Shown: piece by piece, positions 24,903 through 33,933 of the stretch
Layout: every line of letters begins with the position of its first letter
How positions within the stretch are numbered: position 1 is the stretch's first letter
NCBI RefSeq assembly: GCF_001667585.1
Contig: NZ_LZJZ01000092.1
Coordinates: 95,127 to 159,126, forward strand
Source: Mycobacterium sp. E2733
Lineage (GTDB): Bacteria > Actinomycetota > Actinomycetes > Mycobacteriales > Mycobacteriaceae
Reading direction: 5' to 3'
Length of the DNA: 64,000 bases
The notes under the pieces: model-generated
The model's input: the letters and a program-made list of their open reading frames with translations, nothing else
The model's database searches: none
Told to the model about the DNA's origin: nothing
Translations under genes and position numbers: made by a program

Positions 24903-26078
24903 TCAGACCTCGATCACCACGGCGCCGCCCTGGCCGCCGCCCGCGCACATGGCCGCGACGCCGATGCCGCCGCCCCGGCGGGCCAGCTCGTAGGCCAGCG
25001 TGGTCACCATGCGCGCGCCCGACGCCGCGATGGGGTGGCCGAGGCTGCAGCCGCTGCCGGAGAAGTTGACCTTCTCCTCGTCGATGCCGTACTCACGGCA
25101 CGCCGCGATCGGCACGGAGGCGAACGCCTCGTTGATCTCCCACAGCGCTACGTCGTTGACGGACAGACCGGCCCGCTGCAGCACCTTGCCGATGACCTTG
25201 ACGGCCCCCAGGCCGGTGTCCCTGGGCGCGACGCCCGCGGCCGCCCAGGCCCGGACTGTGCCCATCACGCTGAGGTTTTCGGCGGTGGCGTAGTCGCGGT
25301 CGACGAGGGCCACCGCCGCCGCGGCGTCGTTGGTGCCGCTGCTGTTGCCCGCCGTGATCGAGAAGCCCTCGATCTCCGGGTGCAGCACTTTGAGCGCGGC
25401 GAGCTTCTCGACGGTGGTGTCCCGGCGGGGATGCTCATCGACGGAGAACTCGGTGACCGAGCCGTCGAACTGCGTGATTTTCAGCGGGACGATCTCGTCG
25501 AGGAACTTGCCGGCGTCCATGGCGGCAATCGCGCGCTGATGGGAACGCGCGGCCCAGGCATCCATCTCTTCACGAGTGATGCCTACCGCCTGTGCGGTGT
25601 TCCAGCCCACCGTGATCGACATGTCTTTAGCCGGCTCATCGGGGGTCTCGACGTGGGTCGGCGGCATCCAGCGCTCCTCGAAGTTCAGCTCGGGACCCGG
25701 GATGCGCCAGTTCGTCAGCGGCGTCATCGACAACGACTGCACGCCGCCGGCGATGAGCACGCGTTCCATGCCGGAACCGATCTGGGCCGCGGCGTTGCCG
25801 ATGGCGGTCAGGCTGCCCGCGCAGTGCCGGTTCACCGATTGGCCGGGAATGTCCTCCATGCCGGTTGCGGTGGCCGCATACCGTGCCAAATCCCCACCGC
25901 CGTAATGCGATTCGGCGAAGATGATGTCGTCAATCGCGGACGGGTCGATGCCGGACCTGCGCACCACCTCCGGGAGCACCGCGGTGATCAGTGTCTCGGG
26001 CGGTGTGTTGACGAGCGTGCCCTTGAAGGACCGGCCGATTGCCGTCCGAACCGCTCCGACAATGACGGGTGTAGCCAT
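24903..26078 (-). CDS. Acetyl-CoA acyltransferase (thiolase)
   Basis: The 391-residue protein has the complete thiolase set: nucleophile Cys in NRHCAGS near residue 88, NEAFA, GHPIAASGAR with the catalytic His, and the C-terminal Cys in AMCAGGGQG. It performs thiolytic cleavage of 3-ketoacyl-CoA in beta-oxidation, or the reverse. It resembles the FadA branch used for steroid or fatty-acid degradation, but the exact fadA number cannot be fixed. It is convergent with the Rv2297-like gene. Confidence 0.92.
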   Translation of the reverse strand: MATPVIVGAVRTAIGRSFKGTLVNTPPETLITAVLPEVVRRSGIDPSAIDDIIFAESHYGGGDLARYAATATGMEDIPGQSVNRHCAGSLTAIGNAAAQIGSGMERVLIAGGVQSLSMTPLTNWRIPGPELNFEERWMPPTHVETPDEPAKDMSITVGWNTAQAVGITREEMDAWAARSHQRAIAAMDAGKFLDEIVPLKITQFDGSVTEFSVDEHPRRDTTVEKLAALKVLHPEIEGFSITAGNSSGTNDAAAAVALVDRDYATAENLSVMGTVRAWAAAGVAPRDTGLGAVKVIGKVLQRAGLSVNDVALWEINEAFASVPIAACREYGIDEEKVNFSGSGCSLGHPIAASGARMVTTLAYELARRGGGIGVAAMCAGGGQGGAVVIEV

Positions 26079-26270
26079 GTTCTCAACCTCGAAGGGTCTG
26101 GCTGCGATGGGCAGCGCGGATGTCAGCAGATAACGCGAATCGTAACAAATACCGTATGGGCAATAGTAAATGGCCTGAGTTCACCTGGGCGGGTGGGCGA
26201 CGAACAGGAGCCGCAACTTCCGCGGCATCAACACCGACGCCGACCGCGCGTGACGGGACACAATGGACCG

Positions 26271-26660
26271 ATGACCGCACCACGAGCTCAGCGTGACACC
26301 ACCCAGCTGGCCGCGTACCGGGTCGCGGCGATGCTCCTCGGCGCGGGGATGCTGCATTTCGTGGCGCCCAAACCCTTCGACACGATCGTTCCCGCCGAGC
26401 TGCCCGGAAGCCCGCGGTTCTACACCTACGCGTCGGGCGTGGCCGAGGTGGGGGTCGGGGTGGCGTTGCTGCCACGACGCACCCGGCGGTTGGCCGCGTT
26501 GGCGGCGGCCGTGTTGTTCGTCGGGGTGTTCCCCGCCAACGTCAACATGTGCCGGCTGTGGTGGAACAAGCCCTGGCCGATGCGGATCGCCGCCCTGGCC
26601 CGGCTTCCCCTGCAGGTCCCGATGATCACCACCGCGCTCAAGATCAGCCGCAACAGCTGA
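26271..26660 (+). CDS. DoxX-like small membrane protein
   Basis: The 129-residue protein has four hydrophobic helices, LGAGMLHFVAPKPFD near the start and RFYTYASGVAEVGVGVALL in the middle, the pattern of DoxX-like mycobacterial membrane proteins. ATG 26271 was chosen because the frame's longer extension lies antisense to the thiolase. Function is unknown; DoxX relatives are linked to redox homeostasis at the membrane. Confidence 0.75.
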   Translation: MTAPRAQRDTTQLAAYRVAAMLLGAGMLHFVAPKPFDTIVPAELPGSPRFYTYASGVAEVGVGVALLPRRTRRLAALAAAVLFVGVFPANVNMCRLWWNKPWPMRIAALARLPLQVPMITTALKISRNS

Positions 26661-26881
26661 CGCCGACAGTTGTCACAATTGCCACAGGAGTCGCTGCCGG
26701 AAAAGATGCCCGAAGTGCCCGCCTCGCAGCGACAATCCGCGCACCGGCCGGCTCCACTGTTTTCGTCGCCCGGTTTGTCGCTCGGAGGCGGGCAACTCCG
26801 TGTGCCAACCGGCGCGGGGACGGGTGTGGCCTTTGTGGAAGGGTCAAGGGACAGAGCAAACTAGTTGTGCCGCAAGCGAAG

Positions 26882-27469
26882 TCACGCCCGGACGTCGACC
26901 GAGCGGCCGAGGAACGCCATGAGCCGGGCAGTCGGCGTGGCATCGGCTGGCGCGGCCTGGGCCGGACCGAAACCGCCCGGCCGCCGCAACATCTGCTCCG
27001 GCACCGACTCCACCAGCCCGCCGCTCAGCGCCAGCAGGTCCTCGGGCAGCTCGATAACCCGCCCCTGTGAGCGATGGATGTCCCAGGCGTGCATGGCCAA
27101 GTCCGAGACGGGATAGGCCAGCGCCCGGCCCAACGGAACCTCGCCTTCCGGCGATGTCCGCATGCCGTCGAAGTCGGCGCCGCGCAGAGCTTCTCGTAGC
27201 CGCATCGCGAGCTCACCGAGCCGCGCCGCCGGATTGTCGCATATCCATTCGGACGGCTGCGAGGGACCTGCCCAGATCTCGCCGTTCTCGACGAGCGTCA
27301 CGACTTTCGCTGCGCTGCCGGTGGCGTGACCCACCAGCTCGCGCAGGCTCCAGCCCTCGAGATTGGATGGCTGGTCCCACTCATCCACTGAAATCTGGCC
27401 GACGGCCTCGGTGAGCAGGCGCATCGCCTCGGTGGCCAGCACGCCGATGCGGGAGGTCGTCTCGTCCAT
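26882..27469 (-). CDS. TIGR03086/DinB-like metal-binding protein
   Basis: From ATG 27469 (GGAG upstream) the product has 195 residues. WDQPSNLEGWSLRELVGHATG near residue 34 and DLAMHAWDIHRSQG near 125 are the mycothiol-dependent maleylpyruvate isomerase N-terminal domain pattern, with histidines spaced to bind a divalent metal. Such DinB-fold proteins may be mycothiol-dependent transferases or hydrolases. The substrate is unknown. Confidence 0.8.
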   Translation of the reverse strand: MDETTSRIGVLATEAMRLLTEAVGQISVDEWDQPSNLEGWSLRELVGHATGSAAKVVTLVENGEIWAGPSQPSEWICDNPAARLGELAMRLREALRGADFDGMRTSPEGEVPLGRALAYPVSDLAMHAWDIHRSQGRVIELPEDLLALSGGLVESVPEQMLRRPGGFGPAQAAPADATPTARLMAFLGRSVDVRA

Positions 27470-27559
27470 GTCGTGGAATCTCCTTAATGGGCGCGCACGC
27501 GCTGGCCGCGTACCGTCCAAAAGTCTAGGGTCGCCATGCCGGTTACACAGGAGGTCCGC

Positions 27560-28447
27560 GTGGGCAAGTCAGATATCGCAGCGGTTCTCGCGATCGCCGC
27601 CGCCCTGATGGTTGGCATCGGAGACGTCATCCAGCAGCGATCCGCACAGCAGGTCACCGATAAGCCGGTTGGCACCCTCGCGCTGTTTCGCCGCCTGCTT
27701 CGCGATCGTCAATGGTGGACGGGCAGCCTGGTAGCCGGCGCTGGGTTCGGGTTTCAGGCCGCGGCGCTGGACCTGGGTTCGGTGGTGCTCGTGCAGGCAC
27801 TGTTGGTGACGTCGTTGCTGTTCGCGTTGCTCATCAGCGCGCGGGTGAACCACCGGAGAATCACTCTGCGGCAAGGCATTTGGGCTGTTTTGCTGGCGGC
27901 CGCGGTCGCGGTGGTGGTGACCGTCGGCGACCCGCAGGAGGGAACGCCGCGAGGCTCGGTGCAGACGTGGACCATCGTCGCGTTGGTCATGGGTCCGGCG
28001 CTGATCATGTGCGTCATCGGCGCACGCATGTTCCGGGGCGCGGTCGGCGCGTTGTTGCTGGGCCTGATGTCCGGCTCGCTGTGGGGATTGTTCTCGGTGT
28101 TGACCAAGGGCGTGGTCGACCAACTCGGCCACGGCATCCCGGCCCTGCTCCGCATCCCCGAGGTATACGTGTGGGTGGTGGTGGCGATCGCGGCGACTGC
28201 CTGGGAACAATCGGCCTTTCGGGCGGGCCCACTCACAGCGTCGCTCCCGGCCGTCACCGTCGCCGAGCCCGTCGTCGGATCGGTGCTCGGTGTCACCGTG
28301 CTGGGCGAGACGCTGCGGACCAACGATGTCGGCCTGGTGGCACTGGGTTTGTCGGTTGCGGTGATGGCGGCGGCCACGGTGGCGCTGGCCCACAGCCAGG
28401 CCACCTCGACCCCGCCGGCCGACGAAATGCCCCCAGTATCAGCCTGA
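27560..28447 (+). CDS. DMT-superfamily (EamA-like) membrane transporter
   Basis: GTG 27560 is preferred over ATG 27536 because AGGAGG sits five bases before it; the product has 295 residues. About ten hydrophobic helices in two similar halves, QAAALDLGSVVLVQALLVTS early and AGPLTASLPAVTVAEPVVGSVLG late, mark the drug/metabolite transporter group that also includes NIPA-like proteins. It is probably an exporter or cation carrier; no substrate can be named. Confidence 0.78.
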   Translation: MGKSDIAAVLAIAAALMVGIGDVIQQRSAQQVTDKPVGTLALFRRLLRDRQWWTGSLVAGAGFGFQAAALDLGSVVLVQALLVTSLLFALLISARVNHRRITLRQGIWAVLLAAAVAVVVTVGDPQEGTPRGSVQTWTIVALVMGPALIMCVIGARMFRGAVGALLLGLMSGSLWGLFSVLTKGVVDQLGHGIPALLRIPEVYVWVVVAIAATAWEQSAFRAGPLTASLPAVTVAEPVVGSVLGVTVLGETLRTNDVGLVALGLSVAVMAAATVALAHSQATSTPPADEMPPVSA

Positions 28448-28511
28448 TCTGTCGTACGCTTCATCCGCGAAATCAGTTCTGAATAGGCGACGCGCTGGGG
28501 GCGCGCGAGAT

Positions 28512-28531
28512 GCTTGATAGCCGAATCAAGC
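28512..28531. promoter_or_regulatory. Inverted repeat just upstream of lipoprotein RBS
   Basis: GCTTGAT and ATCAAGC are perfect 7-bp arms around six bases, ending directly before GGGAAGG of the lipoprotein gene. It could be an operator or an mRNA hairpin that limits access to the ribosome site. Confidence 0.4.
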
Positions 28532-28545
28532 GGGAAGGCACTCAT

Positions 28546-29301
28546 ATGCGCCAGCTGGCAACGGCTCTCGCCATTGCGGGCATTGGAATACTGGTCGCCG
28601 GTTGTGGCAACAATGACGGAGGCGGCACCGCCTCGTCAACCACCACCACCAGCACCAAGGCTTTGTCGTCAAATGCTCCCCTGACGAAGGCCCAACTGCC
28701 CGGCCTGATGCTCAGCCCGAACGAAATCGACACCGCGCTGGGTGTCACCGGAACGGCCAGTGACCCACCCAAAACCGCGCTGGAAGAAGACACCGCCAAG
28801 CGCAGCGATTACACGCTTCCCGCCGAATGCAAGTACGCGATTCACGCGGCCCTGGCACCCGTTTATGCGGACAGCGGGTACACGGCGGTTTACGGCTACC
28901 ACGACCTTGCGCCCGCTCCCCCGGGTGCGGATGACCTGGAAAGCCCTGACGTGTATCAGTTTGTCGTGCTGTTCCCCGCGCCCGACCAAGCGAACGCGTT
29001 CTTCACCACTTCGACGCAGCAATGGCCTGCCTGCGCCAACCGCTTGGACACCGTGCCCGCCGACAGCACCCATCCCGAACTTCAGTGGAAGGTCGGACCG
29101 GTCGCCAACGCCAACGGAGTTCTGTCCACGACCGTAACTCTGACCATCAACCGGAACGGCGCGAACATAACAGTGCCCTGTCAGCGAGCACTGACCGTCC
29201 GCAACAATGTCGTCATTGACATCGACGCATGCCGCAAGGACGCGGGAGACCTTGGCGCCAGCCTCGCCAAGCAAATCGCCGGGAAAGTCGGCCAGCAATA
29301 G
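28546..29301 (+). CDS. Sensor-domain lipoprotein (PknH_C-like)
   Basis: From ATG 28546 (GGGAAGG upstream) the product has 251 residues. The signal peptide ends in the lipobox VAGC, followed by a Thr/Ser-rich linker. The mature part has LPGLMLSPNEIDTALG, EC in LPAECKYAI, a central VYQFVVLFPAPDQANAFF and CxxxLDT-like and ACRKD cysteines. This is the PknH extracellular sensor domain found in many mycobacterial lipoproteins. It probably binds a ligand at the cell envelope. Confidence 0.82.
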   Translation: MRQLATALAIAGIGILVAGCGNNDGGGTASSTTTTSTKALSSNAPLTKAQLPGLMLSPNEIDTALGVTGTASDPPKTALEEDTAKRSDYTLPAECKYAIHAALAPVYADSGYTAVYGYHDLAPAPPGADDLESPDVYQFVVLFPAPDQANAFFTTSTQQWPACANRLDTVPADSTHPELQWKVGPVANANGVLSTTVTLTINRNGANITVPCQRALTVRNNVVIDIDACRKDAGDLGASLAKQIAGKVGQQ

Positions 29302-29499
29302 GGCTCGATGGCCGCCTGCCGTTCATTTCTCAGCGGTAGCTGCTCGCCGGGACACCGGCGTACGATCTTGCAGCCGGTCAAGCGACGACACTTGCGCCAC
29401 CACCGATCCTGGCGGTAAGCCGTAGCTGCACGCAATGTCGCGACCCGGTTTCGTGCAGTCTGCTCGAAGGGTCGGTCGCGGGGTGTCGAGGAGGAACGA

Positions 29500-30837
29500 A
29501 TGAGCGCATCGGAGACGACGGCCGAACGCAGCGGGGAGCGACCGGTGATTCACCTCTCGCAGTTGCTGCGCGCGCCGGTGCTCGCCCGCGCCGGTGAAAC
29601 CGTCGGCCGGGTCGAGGACGTGATCGTCCGGCTGCGGGGCGCCGACGAGTATCCACTGGTGACCGGGATCGTTGCGGGGGTCGGCGGGCGGCGCGTATTC
29701 ATCGGCGACAAAACCATCGATGAGTACACCGCGGATCGAGTCCTGTTGACCAAGAACAAGGTTGACCTTCGCGGCTTCGAGCGCCGCAACGGCGAGGTGC
29801 TCTTGCGGGCCGATGTGTTGGGCCATCGGTTGATCGACGTGGCCAACGTGGAGTTGATCCGCGCCTATGACGTGGAGCTGGAAGATACCGGCGCCGGATG
29901 GATGCTGACGCGCGTCGACACGCGACGGCCACCCCGGTTGTTCGGTCTGATCAAGCAGTCCGGCGGGCACGCGGCTCGCGATTGGAAGGCATTCGAACCG
30001 CTGATCGGAGACGTCCGCTCGGACGCCGTGCGGCGCTTGTCGGACCGGTTCGGCGAGTTCAAGGCCGCCGAGATCGCCGATCTCCTCGAAGAGGCGGACA
30101 AGGCCGAGGGCGGCGAGATCCTCGACCGGGTGCGCAGCGACCCCGAACTGGAAGCCGACGTGTTCGAGGAACTGGAGCCGGAGAAGGCCAGCCGGCTCCT
30201 CGATGGCATGCCCGACGACGAGGTCGCCGCGCTGCTGGGTCGGATGCGGGCCGACGATGCCGCCGACGCGATCGCCGACCTGCGCCAGTCGCGGCGCCGG
30301 CCTGTGCTGGACCTGATGCCGGGCCCGCAACGCACCAAGGTCATCACGCTGATGGGCTTCAACCCCGAAAGCGCCGGCGGTCTGATGAACGTCGACTTCG
30401 TCGCGTGCGCCGCCACCACGACGGCCGCCGAGGCGTTGGACCTGATCACGACCGCCAGCACCATACAGCCGGAGGCGCTCATCAAAGTGCATGTTCTCGA
30501 CGGGGATGGACGGCTCGACGGGGTGGTCTCGGTGATCACGCTGTTGCAGGCGCCGGCCAGTGAAACGCTTGGGGGACTGATGGATTCCGATCCGGTGCGG
30601 GTCACTGCCGACGCCGACCTGACGGACGTCGCGCTGTTGATGGCCGACTTCAACCTCTACTCCATCCCGGTCGTCGACGAACAGGACCGCGTGCTCGGGG
30701 TGGTCACCGTCGACGACGTGCTCGAGGCGACCATCCCCGAAGACTGGCGTCGGCGTGAGCCCGCGCCGCGCCCCGTCCGCGAGCTCACCCAACCCGGTGA
30801 CACCAACGCACGCGTGCCGGGAGGTAACGCGCCGTGA
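29500..30837 (+). CDS. PRC-barrel / MgtE_N / CBS-pair regulatory protein
   Basis: The 445-residue protein is soluble, with no membrane helices. Residues 15-120 fit a PRC-barrel (VIHLSQLLRAPVLA, GETVGRVEDVIVR). About 180-280 match the MgtE N-domain superhelix (AEIADLLEEADKAEG, FEELEPEKASRLLDGMPDDEVAALL). About 290-420 form two CBS domains (MNVDFVACAATTTAAEALDLI, LMDSDPVRVTADADL, SIPVVDEQDRVLGVVTVDDVL). It lacks the MgtE channel. GAGGAGG precedes the start and the GTGA overlap couples it to the NRAMP-like transporter, so it probably senses Mg2+ or nucleotide for that carrier. Confidence 0.87.
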   Translation: MSASETTAERSGERPVIHLSQLLRAPVLARAGETVGRVEDVIVRLRGADEYPLVTGIVAGVGGRRVFIGDKTIDEYTADRVLLTKNKVDLRGFERRNGEVLLRADVLGHRLIDVANVELIRAYDVELEDTGAGWMLTRVDTRRPPRLFGLIKQSGGHAARDWKAFEPLIGDVRSDAVRRLSDRFGEFKAAEIADLLEEADKAEGGEILDRVRSDPELEADVFEELEPEKASRLLDGMPDDEVAALLGRMRADDAADAIADLRQSRRRPVLDLMPGPQRTKVITLMGFNPESAGGLMNVDFVACAATTTAAEALDLITTASTIQPEALIKVHVLDGDGRLDGVVSVITLLQAPASETLGGLMDSDPVRVTADADLTDVALLMADFNLYSIPVVDEQDRVLGVVTVDDVLEATIPEDWRRREPAPRPVRELTQPGDTNARVPGGNAP

Positions 30838-32519
30838 CCGCAGGTCGCGAGGAGACCGGCCGGCCGGTGGCGGCCGCGGTCGACGTTGGCTCCACCAAGC
30901 CGGCCACACCGGGGCGCAGCGCGGTGCTCGACACCGCGCACCTGGGTGACATCGAGGGCGCGTTCGGACGCATCAGCGTCGGTGAGATGGAGCACGCCCG
31001 CACCTGGAAGACCCGGTTGCTGACCCTGCTGGCGATCGTCGGTCCTGGAATCATCGTGATGGTCGGCGACAACGACGCCGGCGGGGTCGCCACCTACGCG
31101 CAAGCGGGACAGAACTACGGCTATTCCCTGCTGTGGGTGCTGCTGCTGCTGATACCGGTGCTGATCGTCAACCAGGAAATGGTGGTCCGTCTCGGGGCGG
31201 TCACGGGCGTCGGACACGCACGGTTGATCAACGAACGCTTCGGCCGCGGCTGGGGCTGGTTCTCGGTCGGCGACCTGTTCCTGCTGAACTTCTTGACGAT
31301 CGTCACCGAGTTCATCGGTATCAGCTTGGCCGCCGAGTACATCGGCATCTCCAAATACGTGGTGGTGCCGGTCTCGGCGGTGGCACTGGTCGCAATCATG
31401 GCGAGTGGAAGCTTCCGGCGCTGGGAGCGCGCCATGTTCGTTTTCATCGCCGTCACCCTGCTGCAGATACCGATGCTGCTGATGTCCCACCCGCAGTGGG
31501 TGCATGCGGCGAAATCATTCGTGATACCGAGCATTTCGGGTGGCATGAGCTCGGATGCGGTGCTGCTCATCATCGCCATCGTCGGCACCACCGTGGCACC
31601 CTGGCAGCTGTTCTTCCAGCAGTCCAACGTCGTCGACAAGCGCATCACCCCGCGCTTCATCGGCTACGAACGTGCCGATACCGTGCTGGGCGCCTTCGTC
31701 GTCGTCATCGGCGCGGCGGCGTTGGTGATGACCGGCGAATGGGCGGCACGTTCCACCAACACCGCCGGCAGCTTCACCGACGCCGGCGCCACCGCACACC
31801 TACTCGGGGAACATCGGGGGGCGCTCGGCTGGATCTTTGCGATCGTGCTGATGGACGCCTCCATCATCGGCGCCGCCGCGGTGACCCTGGCCACCAGTTA
31901 CGCCTTCGGCGACGTCTTCGGCCTGAAGCACTCGCTGCACCGAGGATTCGCCGATGCCAAACCGTTTTACCTCTCTTACACCGCGATGGTCGTGTTGGCC
32001 GCCGCCATCGTCCTCATACCGGGCGCTCCGCTCGGTCTGATCACCACCGCCGTTCAGGCCCTTGCCGGCTTACTCCTGCCCAGTGCCAGCGTCTTTCTGC
32101 TGCTGCTGTGCAACGACCGGGAAGTGTTGGGGCCGTGGGTCAATCGTCCCTGGCTCAACGGGGTGGCCGGATTGATGGTCGGCACGCTGCTCCTGCTGTC
32201 GGGAGTCCTGATGGCCACCACCCTGTTTCCCAAACTCGATGTCATCGCGGTGGCGGGTTATCTGGCCCTGGTCCTGGTCGTCCTGGCCGCCGCGGCGGCA
32301 CCGATGCTGCGCTGGATGGCCCGCCGACAACCCGCGGCGCCCCCGGCAGCGCTCCCGGCGCGCGGAGTGGACCGCAATACCTGGCGCATGCCGCCGCTGA
32401 CCCTGCTGGAGCCGGTCACCTGGTCACCGGGCACCCGGCTCGGCATGATCGCGTTGCGCGGCTACCTCATCCTCGGTGCATTGCTGTTGGTGGTCAAAGC
32501 AATACAACTCAGTCACTGA
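30834..32519 (+). CDS. NRAMP (SLC11)-related divalent cation transporter
   Basis: The 561-residue protein has a soluble N-terminus of about 55 residues and then 11-12 helices. The unwound TM1 motif, DPGN in Mn/Fe NRAMPs, reads DNDAGG near residues 79-84. The TM6 motif, MPH in those proteins, reads APW in GTTVAPWQLFFQQS near 255. Loss of the TM6 methionine is a feature described for NRAMP-related Mg2+ transporters. With the MgtE_N/CBS partner, Mg2+ uptake is the better guess than Mn2+ or Fe2+, but this is inference. Confidence 0.82.
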   Translation: MTAGREETGRPVAAAVDVGSTKPATPGRSAVLDTAHLGDIEGAFGRISVGEMEHARTWKTRLLTLLAIVGPGIIVMVGDNDAGGVATYAQAGQNYGYSLLWVLLLLIPVLIVNQEMVVRLGAVTGVGHARLINERFGRGWGWFSVGDLFLLNFLTIVTEFIGISLAAEYIGISKYVVVPVSAVALVAIMASGSFRRWERAMFVFIAVTLLQIPMLLMSHPQWVHAAKSFVIPSISGGMSSDAVLLIIAIVGTTVAPWQLFFQQSNVVDKRITPRFIGYERADTVLGAFVVVIGAAALVMTGEWAARSTNTAGSFTDAGATAHLLGEHRGALGWIFAIVLMDASIIGAAAVTLATSYAFGDVFGLKHSLHRGFADAKPFYLSYTAMVVLAAAIVLIPGAPLGLITTAVQALAGLLLPSASVFLLLLCNDREVLGPWVNRPWLNGVAGLMVGTLLLLSGVLMATTLFPKLDVIAVAGYLALVLVVLAAAAAPMLRWMARRQPAAPPAALPARGVDRNTWRMPPLTLLEPVTWSPGTRLGMIALRGYLILGALLLVVKAIQLSH

Positions 32520-33534
32520 CAGCTTGCCGTATCTGACGGGCCACCTCGCCGTACCGTTCGAAACGCTCCGGATCGCCCACAGCGTTGTAAAGCACGAGCC
32601 GCGTGGCCTTTCCGGCATATTTCTTCTTCAGCGCGTCAACCAACCCGTCCCATGTCGACTCGGTGGCAAAGGCGGCGATGTGGTCGTCGCTGACCTGGGC
32701 CGCCATTCCCTCCATGTCCCCGGCCTTCTGCTTTTCCCGAATCCGGGCGGTCGTGCCCTCGAACCCGGCCTGGTCCCAGATGAATGCGTAATTCGGTGTG
32801 CTGCCGTAGAACGCCATGCTGGCCCGCACCACTTCGCGTTGCTTGTGGAGCTCTTCGTCGCTGTCGCCGACGATGGTCATCACCGGCACGATCACCGCGA
32901 GGTCCGACGGCGAGCGTCCCGCCTTTGCCGCTCCCTCGGCAATGCTCGGCAGGACGTGACGGGCGATGTAGCCCGGCTCGCCGATCGGATGCACGTGCAC
33001 CCCGTCGGCCACTTCGCCCGCCATCCGCAGCATCCACGGATTGACCGCTGCGATATCGACTCTCGGATCGGGCGCCTCGATGGAACCCGGGCTCCATTGC
33101 GGGGTGATGAAGTCGAGGTCATAGAAGTCGCCGTGATGCTCGAGCGTCCCGGATCTGAACGCCGCGAAGCACGCTTTGACGGCGAACAAGTAGTCCCGCA
33201 GCCGGGGTCCGGGCCGCTCGAACGCCACGCCGTAGCGCCGCACGACGTGGGTGCGCACCTGGGTGCCCAGGCCCAGCCGGAAGTTTCCGCCGGTTGCTTC
33301 CTGGAGCTCCCAGGCCGTGGCCGCCGTGACGAAGGGGCTGCGCGGGAAGGCGACCGCCACGCCCGTGGACAGCTCGAGGCCGGGAGCCGCCTGCGACGCC
33401 ACGGCGGCGTTGAGGTAGGCCGTGCGCCCGGTCTCGGTGAACAACAAACCGGAAAATCCGGCGGATTGCGTTCGGCGGGCGAGGTCACCGATCTGGTGTA
33501 GAGGCTGCGGGACCGTCATCGCGTCGACATGCAT
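32509..33534 (-). CDS. LLM-class F420-dependent oxidoreductase
   Basis: ATG 33534 gives 341 residues. LARRTQSAGFSGLLFTETG, VASQAAPGLELSTGVAVAFPRSP and NFRLGLGTQVRTHVVRRYG (read in pieces) are luciferase-like barrel segments; it matches the TIGR03617-type mycobacterial subfamily. Cofactor F420 is likely. It is convergent with the NRAMP-like gene, overlapping it by 11 bases. Confidence 0.87.
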   Translation of the reverse strand: MHVDAMTVPQPLHQIGDLARRTQSAGFSGLLFTETGRTAYLNAAVASQAAPGLELSTGVAVAFPRSPFVTAATAWELQEATGGNFRLGLGTQVRTHVVRRYGVAFERPGPRLRDYLFAVKACFAAFRSGTLEHHGDFYDLDFITPQWSPGSIEAPDPRVDIAAVNPWMLRMAGEVADGVHVHPIGEPGYIARHVLPSIAEGAAKAGRSPSDLAVIVPVMTIVGDSDEELHKQREVVRASMAFYGSTPNYAFIWDQAGFEGTTARIREKQKAGDMEGMAAQVSDDHIAAFATESTWDGLVDALKKKYAGKATRLVLYNAVGDPERFERYGEVARQIRQAVSD

Positions 33535-33682
33535 TCCTCGGAGCCTACGTGGGGCCGGGCGCCGTCCGGGTTGGGGGACAACCGTGCCGGCGTATCCGCC
33601 TCTTGCCGCGCGACCGCGGCACAGTGTTAGCTCTGTAGGCAGCAGCAACCACAGCCGTATCGCTAATAGGAGGCCCTCGAAC

Positions 33683-33924
33683 ATGCTTCGTGGATTGGTC
33701 ATGGCCGGAGCAATCGCGGCGGGAATTGCCGTGGCTCCCCCGGCCGATGCCACCCCGTCGACGACGACTACAACGACCTCACCGACGACGGGTCGCAGCG
33801 TCTACTACCCGAATTGCAGGGCGGCGTGCGCCGCCGGAGCCGCCCCGATCTACGCGGGACAGCCGGGATACCGGGCCCGCTTGATCGCGACGGCGACGGC
33901 ATCGCGTGCGCAGTCTGCCACTGA
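33683..33924 (+). pseudogene. Excalibur-domain secreted protein with frameshift
   Basis: ATG 33683 has AGGAGG upstream. The first 65 codons encode a signal peptide (ending PPADA), a Thr-rich linker and the start of an Excalibur domain: VYYPNCRAACAAGAAPIYAGQPGYRAR. The frame then leaves the family. Reading one base earlier from about 33880 restores LDRDGDGIACAVCH and a TGA at 33922-33924, the Ca-binding-like DRDGDG end of the domain. So one base is missing near 33878-33881; the shifted frame instead ends at 33958 inside the next gene. A sequencing error is the alternative. Confidence 0.78.
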
Positions 33925-33933
33925 AGGCACCCG

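Noticed and set aside
26661..26881. Short frame between the DoxX-like and DinB-like genes
   Set aside because: The 64-codon frame has no ribosome site, signal or family pattern; an AGCGACAA/TTGTCGCT inverted pair is too far apart to interpret.
29302..29499. Possible Mg2+ riboswitch (M-box) before the MgtE_N/NRAMP operon
   Set aside because: I could not find the conserved M-box core or a convincing aptamer/terminator pair in these 198 bases.
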